Shown here in pieces: positions 26,083 to 35,130 of a stretch of 64,000 nucleotides of DNA. Origin of the DNA: Salipaludibacillus keqinensis (lineage in GTDB: Bacteria > Bacillota > Bacilli > Bacillales > Salisediminibacteriaceae); NCBI RefSeq assembly GCF_003226325.1, contig NZ_PDOD01000006.1, positions 1-64,000 on the forward strand. The letters run 5' to 3'. Both the position numbers and the translations under genes were made by a program. The notes under the pieces are model-generated. The model did no database searches, had not been told where the DNA came from, and was given only the letters and a program-made list of their open reading frames with translations. How positions within the stretch are numbered: position 1 is the stretch's first letter; each line of letters opens with the position of its first letter.

Positions 26083-26385
26083 TTAGCGATTATGAATAAA
26101 CACACGAAGCGCTTGTTCCACACGGTCAGCTTCCGATTTATCTTGACAATGAATCATGATATGGTCACCCTCAACATCTATTTGCACGTGGTGATACCCT
26201 TGGTGATCGAGAAAATCACCAATATCCGTCGCTTCTTCCTTTTCAGCATATAGCGTATGTTCTCCAATATATTCCCCGTTGACAAACATTTCATAACGCT
26301 CATTCTCCAGCTTCATTTCTCCTTCATTATTTCCTAAATATCTGAAGAATATCGGTACACCTATGAATCCGAAATTTTGTAACAT
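26083..26385 (-). CDS. Small uncharacterised protein
   Basis: A 100-residue protein I do not recognise. It starts with a mildly hydrophobic segment (MLQNFGFIGVPIFFRYLG), followed by an acidic alpha/beta region (YEMFVNGEYIGEHTLYAEKEEATDIGDFLDHQGYHHVQIDVEGDHIMIHC) that looks like a small folded domain. GGAAGGTGGAG lies upstream of the ATG. The 227-nt gap beyond it, up to the acetyltransferase gene, shows nothing I can name. Coding is likely from the ribosome-binding site and from base composition. Confidence 0.65.
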   Translation of the reverse strand: MLQNFGFIGVPIFFRYLGNNEGEMKLENERYEMFVNGEYIGEHTLYAEKEEATDIGDFLDHQGYHHVQIDVEGDHIMIHCQDKSEADRVEQALRVFIHNR

Positions 26386-26612
26386 CCACGCTCCACCTTC
26401 CTTTGAAATGGTTTAGTCAGCTCCGTTTGTTTTTATCGCCTTTGGAAAATCAGAACAAGTCCGCGAAGGGATGGGCGATACCTTTTGCAACCAATGTTGA
26501 CGCCCTAAGAATAGCCTGTGATTTTTCCAAGAAAAATATGTGCCTGTTTCTTTGCGTCATAAACGGATGTTCTTCTATAATTGAACTAATCTAGAACAAG
26601 GGACTGATCGGA

Positions 26613-27269
26613 ATGACTGAAAATATCACTGTTCGGCCTTATACATCTACGGACTACAATGACCTGCTCCACATTCAAAAAGAAGCTTTTCCTCCACCTT
26701 TCCCAGCCGAGCTTTGGTGGTCGTTAGAGCAAATTCATGCTCACGTTGAGACTTTTCCTGAAGGAGCCATGCTCGCTTTGTGGAATGGAAAAGTAGCAGG
26801 TTCCGCCACTTCCTTGATCACAACCTTCGATAGTTCCGATCATTCATGGGAAGACATAGCTGATCAAGGGTATATACGACAAACACATGAGCCGAATGGA
26901 GATACGCTATATGGGATAGATATTTGCGTCAGGCCTGATTTTCGAGGGAAAGGCATAGCAAAGGCTCTCTATGAAGCGAGAAAGCAATTGGTCATCGACC
27001 TCGGATTAGACCGATATATTGCAGGGTGTCGCATTCCTGGTTATTACCGATTTGCTGACAAGCTGACCGTGGGGCAGTACGTCGACCGCGTGGTGTCCGG
27101 AGAATTAAAAGATCTTGTTTTATCATTTATGCTCGGGCAAGGGTTAACTCCTGTACAAATTATTCCAAATTATGTGGATGACAATGAATCATTGAATTAT
27201 GCAGTGATGGTGGAATGGAAAAATCCTAGCAAAAGAAAATACAGCAAAAAGAGGGCGACTCAGTTTTAG
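26613..27269 (+). CDS. GNAT-family N-acetyltransferase
   Basis: A 218-residue protein with a GNAT domain. The acetyl-CoA loop is VRPDFRGKGIAKALYEAR (near residue 112). The N-terminal ITVRPYTSTDYNDLLHIQKEAFPPPFP is the usual first strand and helix. The C-terminal third (from about residue 145) is longer than in minimal GNATs and contains GLTPVQIIPNYVDDNESLNYAVMVEW, suggesting a substrate-specific subfamily. Substrate unknown. The end of the gene, including the stop codon, lies inside the terminator hairpin. Confidence 0.82.
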   Translation: MTENITVRPYTSTDYNDLLHIQKEAFPPPFPAELWWSLEQIHAHVETFPEGAMLALWNGKVAGSATSLITTFDSSDHSWEDIADQGYIRQTHEPNGDTLYGIDICVRPDFRGKGIAKALYEARKQLVIDLGLDRYIAGCRIPGYYRFADKLTVGQYVDRVVSGELKDLVLSFMLGQGLTPVQIIPNYVDDNESLNYAVMVEWKNPSKRKYSKKRATQF

Positions 27270-27284
27270 AGTCGTCCTCTTTTT
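27246..27284 (+). terminator. Terminator overlapping the end of the GNAT gene
   Basis: AAAAAGAGG.CGACTC pairs with GAGTCG.CCTCTTTTT (one G-T pair). The TAG stop of the gene is in the loop. Confidence 0.85.
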
Positions 27285-27313
27285 ATCTTTCCCTTTTCAC
27301 ATGCTGTTCATAG

Positions 27314-27640
27314 CTAGAAGTCAAAAAGACTATCGCTTTTAGGATTGTCCCCTTCATCATAAATCGGGGTTTTCTTCCTATCTTGAACAGACTCTGTTTT
27401 AGTCTTTGTATCAGTGAAACCTTCCGACATCCTTCTAGTAACCTCATCTACAGAAGCGTGTTGAACTTTAGCCGGGGCTTGTAAATGAGAACTGCCTGAA
27501 TCAAGCAGCAAGTCGCAATACGTTTTCAACGCTTGGGCATGATCCCGGTAAGAGTTTGGTGTTGTCTCATCGAGAGACCCTTTTAGCTTCATTAGCTCTT
27601 CTTCCATTTTTCGAACGACGAGCTTTGCAGGGATTTCCAT
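27314..27640 (-). CDS. ywdI: YwdI-family protein (DUF5327)
   Basis: A 108-residue protein. The helical N-terminal part (VVRKMEEELMKLKGSLDETTPNSYRDHAQALKTYCDLLL) matches the YwdI/DUF5327 family. The C-terminal half is charged and probably disordered, with a conserved end PKSDSLFDF. No function is assigned. In B. subtilis ywdI lies beside ywdK and ung. Confidence 0.82.
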   Translation of the reverse strand: MEIPAKLVVRKMEEELMKLKGSLDETTPNSYRDHAQALKTYCDLLLDSGSSHLQAPAKVQHASVDEVTRRMSEGFTDTKTKTESVQDRKKTPIYDEGDNPKSDSLFDF

Positions 27641-27728
27641 CGGCCTCTCCCCCTTTCTTTAGCATATAGCTCTGCTGGTTTTTGTCAGCTATGATCTTGC
27701 TACTGCCCAGCCGAGAGAAGATGTTACC

Positions 27729-29519
27729 TTATTTGTTCGTTAACTCCATGAACGTGTCTAAGTCTTGTTTCAAGAAGTCGATCGCATCTTGCCAGAAATT
27801 TGGTTGAGTCAAGTCCACGTTCAAGTGCTTTTTCGCCAAATCTTCTACTTCAAGACGGCCAGTGTCACGCAAGAGTTCAATATACTTTTCTTCAAAAGCG
27901 GCTCCTTCTTGAGCTGCTTTCGCATAAATACCCAAGCTGAACAAGTATCCAAACGTATACGGGAAGTTGTAGAATGGCACGCCAGTAATATGGAAATGAA
28001 GTTTCGATGCCCAAAAGCTTGGTGAGTATTCTCCAAGAGCGTCACAGTAAGCTTCTTTTTGTGCGTCGACCATGAGTTCATTCAATCGTTCTTTACTGAC
28101 TAGTCCGTTTTTACGCTCTTCGTAAAATCTCGTTTCAAACAAGAAGCGCGAATGAATATTCATAAAGAAAGCTACACTTCGATTTAGTTTATCATCTAAC
28201 AGTTGAATCTTTTCCTCATCCGTTTTCGCCGCCTTGACGGTTGCATCTGATACAATCATTTCAGCAAAGGTAGAAGCTGTTTCGGCTACGTTCATAGCAT
28301 ACCGCTGAGAAAGTTGTGGAAGATCGTTCATAACGTGCTGATGGTAAGCGTGGCCTAATTCATGAGCAAGTGTGGCCACGTTTGAAGCGGAGCCGTCATA
28401 CGTCATAAATATACGTGATTCTTCTTTAATAGGAAAACTTGTACAAAATCCACCTGGACGCTTACCGTCACGGCTTTCAGCTTCAATCCATCTCTCATCA
28501 AAAGCTTTTTGTGCGAACTGAGCCATTTTTGGACTGAATGCTCTGAATTGCTCAACGATCATCTCAGCTGCTTCGTCATAGCTCACTTCTGCTACGTTTT
28601 CAGTTAAAGGGGCGTTAATGTCATACATATCAAGCTTCTCTAATCCTAACATATCCGCTTTTCTGTTCATATATTTAACGAAACTGTCTTTATTCTTGGT
28701 GATCGTCTCCCACATCACGTCCAACGTTTCCTTTTTCATCCGGTTGATTTGCAACGGCTCTTTTAATACTTCGTCCCACCCTCGGGCGTTGTAAGTTTCC
28801 AGACGGAAGCCAGCCAAATGATTGAGCGTATTGGAGAAAAGCTCCGATTCATCGGCCCATGCTTGTTCAAACTGTTCAAATACATGCTTTCTTACTTTTC
28901 TGTTTTTATCAGAAAGCTTATTTGAAGCTTGTCCTACAGACAGGGATTTCTTTTCTCCATCTTCTTCTATATTCACTTTCATTCTGCCGACGATGACATT
29001 ATACATGTCCCCCCATGCTTGATAGCCATCAATAGACAAACTTTGGATCAGCTTTTCTTTATCTGCAGGAAGCTTCTCTTTAGCGTTTGTGCGGCGCTCG
29101 TTTAAATTAAATAAAATCGGCAACATGTCATCTTGGCTGATGAACGCTTCCCACTGTTCATCATTAAAAGCAAGCAACTGTTCATCGATCGACGTCATGA
29201 TCGAGGCATATTTCGTCGACAGTTGTTTTACTTTTCCAGCTAGTAACTTTGCCTCATCATCGTTCACGTCTTGAGCCGTTAAACAGCTTATAAACGCACC
29301 TGCTTCCCGAGCTTTTTTCCCCACCTCTTGGGCGTCATTTACAAATTTAGCCCAGACAGCCACATCTGCACTATTTGTTTCGTCCAGGTTTTTCTGGAAA
29401 GTGTTCAGCTCCGTCTCTAGCTCTTTTAGGTGCTGCTTGAACTCCTCGGACTGACTCCCCCCGGGAAAAATCGTATCTAAATTCCAGACTTCACTATACT
29501 TTTGCCCTTTTTCACTCAT
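27729..29519 (-). CDS. pepF: Oligoendopeptidase F (M3 family metallopeptidase)
   Basis: A 596-residue zinc peptidase that cleaves oligopeptides in the cytoplasm. The zinc site HELGHAYHQ begins at residue 386, with the third ligand region in NVAETASTFAEMIV. The long helical N-terminal region (EVWNLDTIFPGG at the start) and the C-terminal SFWASKLHFHITGVPFYNFPYTFGYLFSLGIY are typical of the PepF/YjbG-YusX group. GTGAGG precedes the ATG. It seems to be a single gene. Confidence 0.94.
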   Translation of the reverse strand: MSEKGQKYSEVWNLDTIFPGGSQSEEFKQHLKELETELNTFQKNLDETNSADVAVWAKFVNDAQEVGKKAREAGAFISCLTAQDVNDDEAKLLAGKVKQLSTKYASIMTSIDEQLLAFNDEQWEAFISQDDMLPILFNLNERRTNAKEKLPADKEKLIQSLSIDGYQAWGDMYNVIVGRMKVNIEEDGEKKSLSVGQASNKLSDKNRKVRKHVFEQFEQAWADESELFSNTLNHLAGFRLETYNARGWDEVLKEPLQINRMKKETLDVMWETITKNKDSFVKYMNRKADMLGLEKLDMYDINAPLTENVAEVSYDEAAEMIVEQFRAFSPKMAQFAQKAFDERWIEAESRDGKRPGGFCTSFPIKEESRIFMTYDGSASNVATLAHELGHAYHQHVMNDLPQLSQRYAMNVAETASTFAEMIVSDATVKAAKTDEEKIQLLDDKLNRSVAFFMNIHSRFLFETRFYEERKNGLVSKERLNELMVDAQKEAYCDALGEYSPSFWASKLHFHITGVPFYNFPYTFGYLFSLGIYAKAAQEGAAFEEKYIELLRDTGRLEVEDLAKKHLNVDLTQPNFWQDAIDFLKQDLDTFMELTNK

Positions 29520-29556
29520 GATATGACCTCACTTTTTTAGAGTATTGGTAGTACGA

Positions 29557-30240
29557 TTACGCTTTAAGCACGTGACCTAAATGACGGATCTGATCTGATT
29601 CGTAAATGTGTGTTCCTGGACTGTCTTGCTGAGCCACTTCATACATGGAGGCAGCGACGTGTGATCCTTTGACTGGCTTGAACTTTTTCAAAGAACCTAT
29701 AAGAAAGAAAGACAAGGGTTTACTCAACCATTCCGCCGACTTTTCTCCAGCACGAAACTCGTAGCGTTCACCAATTAATAAGGATGGCCTAAATATATGT
29801 AGCGCCGGTAACTTCATCGTCATCAGCCCTTCTTCAAGCGTCCCTTTCACTCGATTGTAGAAAAAACGGGATTCTCGGTCTGCTCCCATGGCTGAAACCA
29901 ATAAGAAGCGATCTGTATGATATTTTTTAGCCATTTCAGCTAGTTTTATCGGATAAGTATAATCAACTTTAATAAACGCTTGATGGGATTTCGCCTGCTT
30001 CATTGTCGTTCCGAGTGTTACAAAGACGTCGTTCACTTTCTCAAAGACCTCATCGATCTGATCCAACTCATCAAAAGAAATCAGGTGTTCTTGAACGAGA
30101 GGATGCTTGTAAAAAGGCGTTCGTCGTCTTGTCACAAGATGAATCTCATCATATTTTTTACTGTTAATCAGCTCTTTCACAACATGTCTGCCAACTAACC
30201 CTGTTGCCCCAGCCACTAATGCTTTTTTCAACTTGTCCAC
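29557..30240 (-). CDS. NAD(P)-binding atypical SDR (HTATIP2/YraR-like)
   Basis: A 227-residue protein with the nucleotide-binding motif GATGLVGRHVVKEL at the N-terminus. VFVTLGTTMKQAKSHQAF, VDYTYPIKLAEMAKKY and FLLVSAMGADRESRFFYNRVKGTLEE follow, which are marks of the HTATIP2-like group. The classical YxxxK is represented by YNRVK. Substrate unknown. The GTG at 30240 is chosen because AAAGGAAGAG precedes it; TTG at 30231 is also possible. An ATG at 30276 has no ribosome-binding site. Confidence 0.8.
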   Translation of the reverse strand: MDKLKKALVAGATGLVGRHVVKELINSKKYDEIHLVTRRRTPFYKHPLVQEHLISFDELDQIDEVFEKVNDVFVTLGTTMKQAKSHQAFIKVDYTYPIKLAEMAKKYHTDRFLLVSAMGADRESRFFYNRVKGTLEEGLMTMKLPALHIFRPSLLIGERYEFRAGEKSAEWLSKPLSFFLIGSLKKFKPVKGSHVAASMYEVAQQDSPGTHIYESDQIRHLGHVLKA

Positions 30241-30470
30241 CTCTTCCTTTTCTCCATATTGTTTCCAATGTACCATGAATAGACTGAAAAATGAAACGAT
30301 CCGGTTGGAAACGAGTGGAGTCTTTAAAGTTCTGAATTACTCTTGTGAAATAATGAGCAATAAATTATGATTAATTAGGAAATGCGCTCCACTTGCTCCC
30401 TTTGAGTGCTCTTCCCTCTAATTTTCGCTTATTTATTATCCCCCACTAAAAACAGATAGGATGATCCCTC

Positions 30471-31391
30471 ATGTTAATAAAACCTCGCACAATTTCTTAT
30501 GAATTAAACATGTTACGTTTACTTAAACGTCGAATGAAGTTCTCCCCGGAACTTGCTTTTCACTATGAGAACTTAGAGAAAGGATACACTGGAGAAACGT
30601 GTTTCGACCAATGGTTGGAAAACGTGACGTCTGACGTCCTTATCTTGCATGACCTTCTTTTAAAAGTGAATCTATCCTATTTTCAGATTGATACACTAGT
30701 GATAGCTCCTGCATCAATGTATCTTTGCGAAGTAAAATATTTAAAAGGGAACTACTATATCGATTCACAGAGCGGTAAGTGGTATGCGCAACCAAAAAAC
30801 GAAACAAAAGACCCAGTTCTTCAACTGGAAAGGTGTGAAACTCTGTTTAAACAACTACTCCATCAGCTACGTTTTTTCCTTAGCAATGTAGTGCCTTTCG
30901 TCATCTTCCCACATGAAGAATTCACCTTACTCCAAGCCCCGCTAGAGCTTCCATTAATATTACCAACCCAAATTCCCTCACTCATTCGAAAATTAAACAA
31001 CGCAACAGGTAAACTCTCAAATAAACACTATGAAATAGCAAATAAACTGTCCTCTTTGCATATCGACCGATCACCTTTCGTGAGATTACCTCACTATGAA
31101 TTTCAATTGCTTCGCAAAGGGATTCCTTGTCCTATATGTCAAAGGTTTATGATCTCCTTGAAGAACAAAATAGCTTGTGACGTTTGCAAATATACTGAAA
31201 AGAGTTCGATTAGTCTTCTTCGATCGATCAAAGAGTTCCAATTCCTTTTCTCTGAAAAATCTCTCACCACTTTCATCATCCACGAATGGGTAGATGGGAT
31301 TTGCTCCAAAAGATCTATTAGAAATGTGTTAGTGAAACACTTTGATCCTGTAGGTTATGGAAAAGGAACCTCTTTCAAGAATAAAAACTAG
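30471..31391 (+). CDS. NERD-domain protein with C-terminal zinc ribbon
   Basis: A 306-residue protein. The N-terminal half has the NERD (nuclease-related) pattern: GYTGETCFDQWL, then LLKVNLSYFQIDTLVIAP and MYLCEVKYLKGNYY, in which D and ExK form a PD-(D/E)xK-like core. The C-terminal part holds a zinc-ribbon type CPICQR...CDVCKY (two CxxC pairs) and a helical tail. NERD proteins are suspected nucleases in DNA processing. No clear operon partner is present. The ribosome-binding site is weak (AGGATG). Confidence 0.8.
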   Translation: MLIKPRTISYELNMLRLLKRRMKFSPELAFHYENLEKGYTGETCFDQWLENVTSDVLILHDLLLKVNLSYFQIDTLVIAPASMYLCEVKYLKGNYYIDSQSGKWYAQPKNETKDPVLQLERCETLFKQLLHQLRFFLSNVVPFVIFPHEEFTLLQAPLELPLILPTQIPSLIRKLNNATGKLSNKHYEIANKLSSLHIDRSPFVRLPHYEFQLLRKGIPCPICQRFMISLKNKIACDVCKYTEKSSISLLRSIKEFQFLFSEKSLTTFIIHEWVDGICSKRSIRNVLVKHFDPVGYGKGTSFKNKN

Positions 31392-31428
31392 TAATTATTT
31401 CGTTCTTATTGTGAGTGTGAAGGGGTAA

Positions 31429-31672
31429 TCGACCTCTTTTTACTCTTAGCCTCGTGGTTTTTACCGATAAAATCGGTTTTCGACCTCTTTTCATTCTCGC
31501 TCTCTCGGTTTCTACCGATAAAACCATTTATCGACTTCTTTTCATTCTCACTCCTTCGGTTTCTACCGATAAAACCATTTATCGACTTCTTTTCTCTCTC
31601 GCTCCCTCAGTTTCTACCGATAAACTATTTTATCGACTTCTTTTCTCTTTCACTCTCTCGGTTTCTACCGAT
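31429..31672. repeat. 51-bp tandem repeat array (about 4.8 units) with internal hairpins
   Basis: TACCGAT recurs at 31462, 31513, 31564, 31615 and 31666, an exact 51-nt period, and TCGACCTC recurs at 31429 and 31480. Three of the four full units agree closely. Units 2 and 3 carry CGATAAA-ACCA-TTTATCG and unit 4 carries CGATAAA-CTAT-TTTATCG: a conserved 7-bp stem with a changed loop. Unit 1 is diverged. The array fills most of the 334-nt gap between two convergent genes. Confidence 0.9.
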
Positions 31673-31690
31673 ATCAATAAAAAACTAAAA

Positions 31691-31717
31691 ACAGACCTGG
31701 GTTTCCCCCAGGTCTGT
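31691..31717 (-). terminator. Terminator of the histidine kinase gene
   Basis: ACAGACCTGGG pairs with CCCAGGTCTGT. On the minus strand TTTTTAGTTTT follows. Confidence 0.88.
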
Positions 31718-31725
31718 TCCAGTAT

Positions 31726-33900
31726 TTATTCGACTTCACAAGCTTCCCCATCCGCTTGTACCGGAAGACAAATAGTAAAGGTGGTCCCTTTTCCTTTTTC
31801 AGAAGATACGTTTATCGATCCATTCATGTCTTCAACGACACTGTAACTGACCGTTAACCCTAGTCCTGTGCCAGTTTCTTTCGTTGTGTAAAAGGGCGTC
31901 CCCAACTTTTCCACTGTCTCGCGATCCATTCCTGCTCCGGTATCCTCGATAGAAATCATCACGACCTTGTCAGCTTCCTCGCCCTCTAGATAAGTGCGTA
32001 TATTCATCCTTCCTCCATCGGGCATCGCTTCTATTCCATTCTGGATTAAATTGATCAGCACTTGCTTCATTTTATCTCTATTCATGTGTAATTCCGGGAG
32101 GTTCCCATGAAGAAATGTCTCAAGCTCAATGTGATTTTTCTTCATTTGAGACTCTTGTAATAATACGATGTCCTGAAGAATATCCTCCACATCTACATTC
32201 GTTTTTTCGTTAGATGGGTTCGGGTTCGCGATGTTCAATAGTTCATTCATGATCTTATTGATCCTATCAATTTCTTCTATAACTATAGGATAATACTTCA
32301 AATTATCTTCTCTATCCTGTTCATTAAATAGCTGGATAAACCCTTTTATAGTTGTTAACGGATTACGTATCTCATGGGCAAAACCAGCAGACATTTCTCC
32401 AACTACTTTTAATTTCTCAGAACGGAGAAGTTCTCTTTCCATCTCTCTTTTTTCGGTTAAATCATAGAACACGACTAGTAATTCGTCGTGAATACCTTCA
32501 CCTTCTAACTTAGGTAAAGTAGAAATACTTAGAAAATATGTTTTCAGTTCTCCGTTGAATGTACATTCCATTTCAAACTGACTACCTTTTTCCTTTTTTT
32601 CCAAGAACATTTCAAGATTGCTAGTGTTTACGAAATTCATAAACGGCTTTGATTGCTTCATCAAGTGATCAAGCGTCGTTCCGATGACATACTTCTTATC
32701 GTGTTGGAAAACTTTCTCGCACATCCTGTTAAATAAAGTGATTTGCTTTGTGTGACGGTCAAGGGCGAACACTCCATTGTCGGTTGTTTCAAGTACCATG
32801 GTCGACTTCTTATGGGCGTTTTCTCTGTCTTCCAACTGTTTGGTCATTCGGTCAAACGTAGCATTCAAATGGTTTACTTCTTCATATGCACTCACGTACT
32901 TCCAATCTTTCCGCTCCCCATCAGCGAAGGTTCTTGTTGTTTCAACGAGTTGGCTGACTGGCCGAACGATATAATCGGACAAACGATATACAGCAAAGGT
33001 CAACAGGAAAATTAACACGGCAAATGATATTAAATAGCGAAGTAATAAATCATTCAAAGAAGCGTAAAGCTCTGATTCTTCAACCGCTACCCCTACATAC
33101 CACTCTTGATCAAAACCGGGAAACGATTCTATTTTAGAGAAAGAATGTACTTCTCCATCGCTCGCTTCAATGATCTCACGTTGGTCAACTAAGAGATCCA
33201 ACCTCTCCTTTGAAAAACCTTGTCTATCAAGGTAATTGACACCAAGAACTTTGGATAGATCTGGATGAGAAATCACTTCTCCCAGTTCATTCAGAAGGAA
33301 AGTATACCCTCCCCAGCCATTGTCTTGTTGCTCATTTGTATATCCTTCTAACATGTTGTACAGGTTACTTAGGTCAAATGAAGGGGATATCACGCCAATA
33401 ATATCTTGATTTATATCATACACCGGTGCAGCCACTACAAGAGCTGGCTCGTTGAGAATAGAAGAATAATAGATATCCGACATAAACGTCTGACCCTTCA
33501 TAGCTTCGGCAAACCACGGGCGGTCACTGATATCTTCACCAATAACTTCATTTTCAATATCTCCGATGACGATCCCTTCCGTGTTTAAAAGATACGCATC
33601 GTCATAAATATCATGAATATCTAAAAAATAATACATTTGATCACGGATTTCCAACAGCGAGCTGGAAGGGTCCATCATCACGGGATTTTTAGATAAGTAC
33701 TCTGTATCATTGACCCGTTCTTTCAGAAATCGCGATATTTCATCTGTCATATTTGACGTTTGTATGGAAAGTGATCTCTCTGCATGATTCGTCATTTCCT
33801 GCTTTTGGGTTGTATAACTAATAAAACCGACCACAATCATCGGTAAAATAGCAATTAATAAAAAAAACACTAGTAATTTTGACCTTAACGTGTGAAACAT
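31726..33900 (-). CDS. Orphan sensor histidine kinase (dCache-HAMP-PAS-HisKA-HATPase)
   Basis: A 724-residue membrane kinase. The order is a transmembrane helix (about 10-30), a large extracellular Cache-type sensor (about 35-275), a second helix, HAMP, PAS (about 370-490), HisKA with the phosphorylated His near residue 509 in AGFAHEIRNPLTTIKGFIQLF, and the ATPase domain (NLIQNGIEAM, DTGAGM, TGLGLTVS). The H-box is like that of the sporulation kinases KinA-KinE. No response regulator is adjacent, so it may feed Spo0F or another distant partner. Ligand unknown; Cache domains of this kind often bind small organic molecules. AAGGGGAC precedes the ATG. Confidence 0.9.
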   Translation of the reverse strand: MFHTLRSKLLVFFLLIAILPMIVVGFISYTTQKQEMTNHAERSLSIQTSNMTDEISRFLKERVNDTEYLSKNPVMMDPSSSLLEIRDQMYYFLDIHDIYDDAYLLNTEGIVIGDIENEVIGEDISDRPWFAEAMKGQTFMSDIYYSSILNEPALVVAAPVYDINQDIIGVISPSFDLSNLYNMLEGYTNEQQDNGWGGYTFLLNELGEVISHPDLSKVLGVNYLDRQGFSKERLDLLVDQREIIEASDGEVHSFSKIESFPGFDQEWYVGVAVEESELYASLNDLLLRYLISFAVLIFLLTFAVYRLSDYIVRPVSQLVETTRTFADGERKDWKYVSAYEEVNHLNATFDRMTKQLEDRENAHKKSTMVLETTDNGVFALDRHTKQITLFNRMCEKVFQHDKKYVIGTTLDHLMKQSKPFMNFVNTSNLEMFLEKKEKGSQFEMECTFNGELKTYFLSISTLPKLEGEGIHDELLVVFYDLTEKREMERELLRSEKLKVVGEMSAGFAHEIRNPLTTIKGFIQLFNEQDREDNLKYYPIVIEEIDRINKIMNELLNIANPNPSNEKTNVDVEDILQDIVLLQESQMKKNHIELETFLHGNLPELHMNRDKMKQVLINLIQNGIEAMPDGGRMNIRTYLEGEEADKVVMISIEDTGAGMDRETVEKLGTPFYTTKETGTGLGLTVSYSVVEDMNGSINVSSEKGKGTTFTICLPVQADGEACEVE

Positions 33901-34228
33901 GTTTAAGTCCCCTTATTCATTTCTATAAATATCAATTCTAAAGTAAAAAAACTTAAATCGATCAATTACGACAAATTTTGCAAACGAATGTCGATAAATA
34001 TATTATACCGATATTTTTACTGAAAGGATATAGTTTATACACATCCGCTCATCTTATAAGAGTTTAATATTTTTGTGAACAGGGAATTATATTTATTCCA
34101 TTTAAACCAATAGTACCCTAGTCATAAAATTAGAGAAAATCGTCCTTCACTCCCTTTCGTGTAGTAGATTTAAACGGCGTACTAAAAAGAGACCCTCACA
34201 TTACATGTGAAGGTCTCTTCTATATAAC
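33901..34228. other. Upstream region of the kinase gene, 328 nt without a gene
   Basis: AT-rich. It holds one possible Spo0A box (TTTGTCGTA on the minus strand at 33967-33975, 8 of 9 to TTTGTCRAA) about 70 bp before the kinase start, and the ykwC terminator at its far end. No coding frame with a ribosome-binding site was seen. Confidence 0.4.
34187..34219 (-). terminator. Terminator of the alkD-ung-AKR-ykwC run
   Basis: AAGAGACC/GGTCTCTT outer and TCACA/TGTGA inner stem. TTTTTAG follows on the minus strand. Confidence 0.9.
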
Positions 34229-35104
34229 TCATCCATTTTCCATATAATACTTGTAGAGTGCTTGGGTTCCTGAATCCCCTTCGCCTTTTTCAGCCAGTTC
34301 TTGGTACAACCTCTTAGCGACTACAAGACCAGGAGTTTTCAACCCCATTTCTTCAGCCGAATCTATGGCAATCGTCATATCTTTAATAAAATGCTTCATA
34401 TAAAAACCGGGAGCGAAATCCCCTTTAATCATTCGGGGAGCCAGTTTAGACATCGTAAAACTCCCTGCCGCTCCTGTTTCAATCGAAGCAAGCACTTGCT
34501 CTTGATCGAGTCCTGCCTTTTTCGCATAAGCCATCGCTTCACTGACACCCATCATCGTACCAGCAATCGCTATTTGATTGGCCATCTTCGTGAATTGGCC
34601 AGCTCCAGCCGGGCCTTGAAGACGTATATTAGAGCCCATAAGCTCGAAAATTTGCTTCATCTCTATAAAAGCCTCTTCTACTCCACCGACCATAATTGTC
34701 AAGTTGGCATCCCGAGCTCCGATATCCCCGCCGGATACAGGGGCATCCAAGGTATGAAGATTACGTTTCTCTCCTTCTTCGAAAAGGTGTTTAGCCAAAT
34801 TCGGCTTAGATGTAGTCATATCAATGATATACGTCCCTGCCTTTGCATGGTTGATAATCCCATCGTCGCCCAAATATACTTCCTCAACATCATGGGGATA
34901 GCCAACAATGGTGATCACCACATCAACAGATTCTGCCAATTTTACAACAGAGTCACACCAGCGAGCCCCTTCTTTCAAAAGATCTTCCGCTTTTCTTTTC
35001 GTCCGATTGTAAACATACAGATCATGGCCGCCTTTCATTAAATGGCGGACCATACTTTTCCCCATGACACCTGTTCCAATAAATCCAATCGACTTTTTAT
35101 CCAC
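34229..35104 (-). CDS. ykwC: Beta-hydroxyacid dehydrogenase (YkwC-like)
   Basis: A 291-residue member of the 3-hydroxyisobutyrate dehydrogenase family. NAD-binding motif GFIGTGVMGKSMV, substrate motif DAPVSGGDIGAR, and catalytic lysine in GAGQFTKMANQ. The preferred substrate (3-hydroxyisobutyrate, tartronate semialdehyde or other) cannot be told. The GTG start at 35104 has GAGGGAG upstream. It follows the aldo/keto reductase gene by 26 nt and ends the operon. Confidence 0.88.
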   Translation of the reverse strand: MDKKSIGFIGTGVMGKSMVRHLMKGGHDLYVYNRTKRKAEDLLKEGARWCDSVVKLAESVDVVITIVGYPHDVEEVYLGDDGIINHAKAGTYIIDMTTSKPNLAKHLFEEGEKRNLHTLDAPVSGGDIGARDANLTIMVGGVEEAFIEMKQIFELMGSNIRLQGPAGAGQFTKMANQIAIAGTMMGVSEAMAYAKKAGLDQEQVLASIETGAAGSFTMSKLAPRMIKGDFAPGFYMKHFIKDMTIAIDSAEEMGLKTPGLVVAKRLYQELAEKGEGDSGTQALYKYYMENG

Positions 35105-35130
35105 GGTGCTCTCCCTCTCTTCTTTTAGAC

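Noticed and set aside
26403-26594. 63-residue plus-strand frame before the acetyltransferase gene
   Set aside because: No ribosome-binding site and no recognisable pattern; composition is that of non-coding sequence.
31454-31846. Protein with 17-residue repeats encoded by the 51-bp array
   Set aside because: No ribosome-binding site, start codon GTG only, and the frame continues antisense through the terminator and the kinase gene. The open frame follows from the repeat length being a multiple of three.
34301-35041. 246-residue plus-strand frame antisense to ykwC
   Set aside because: Long, but opposite a dehydrogenase with all catalytic motifs; typical antisense shadow.
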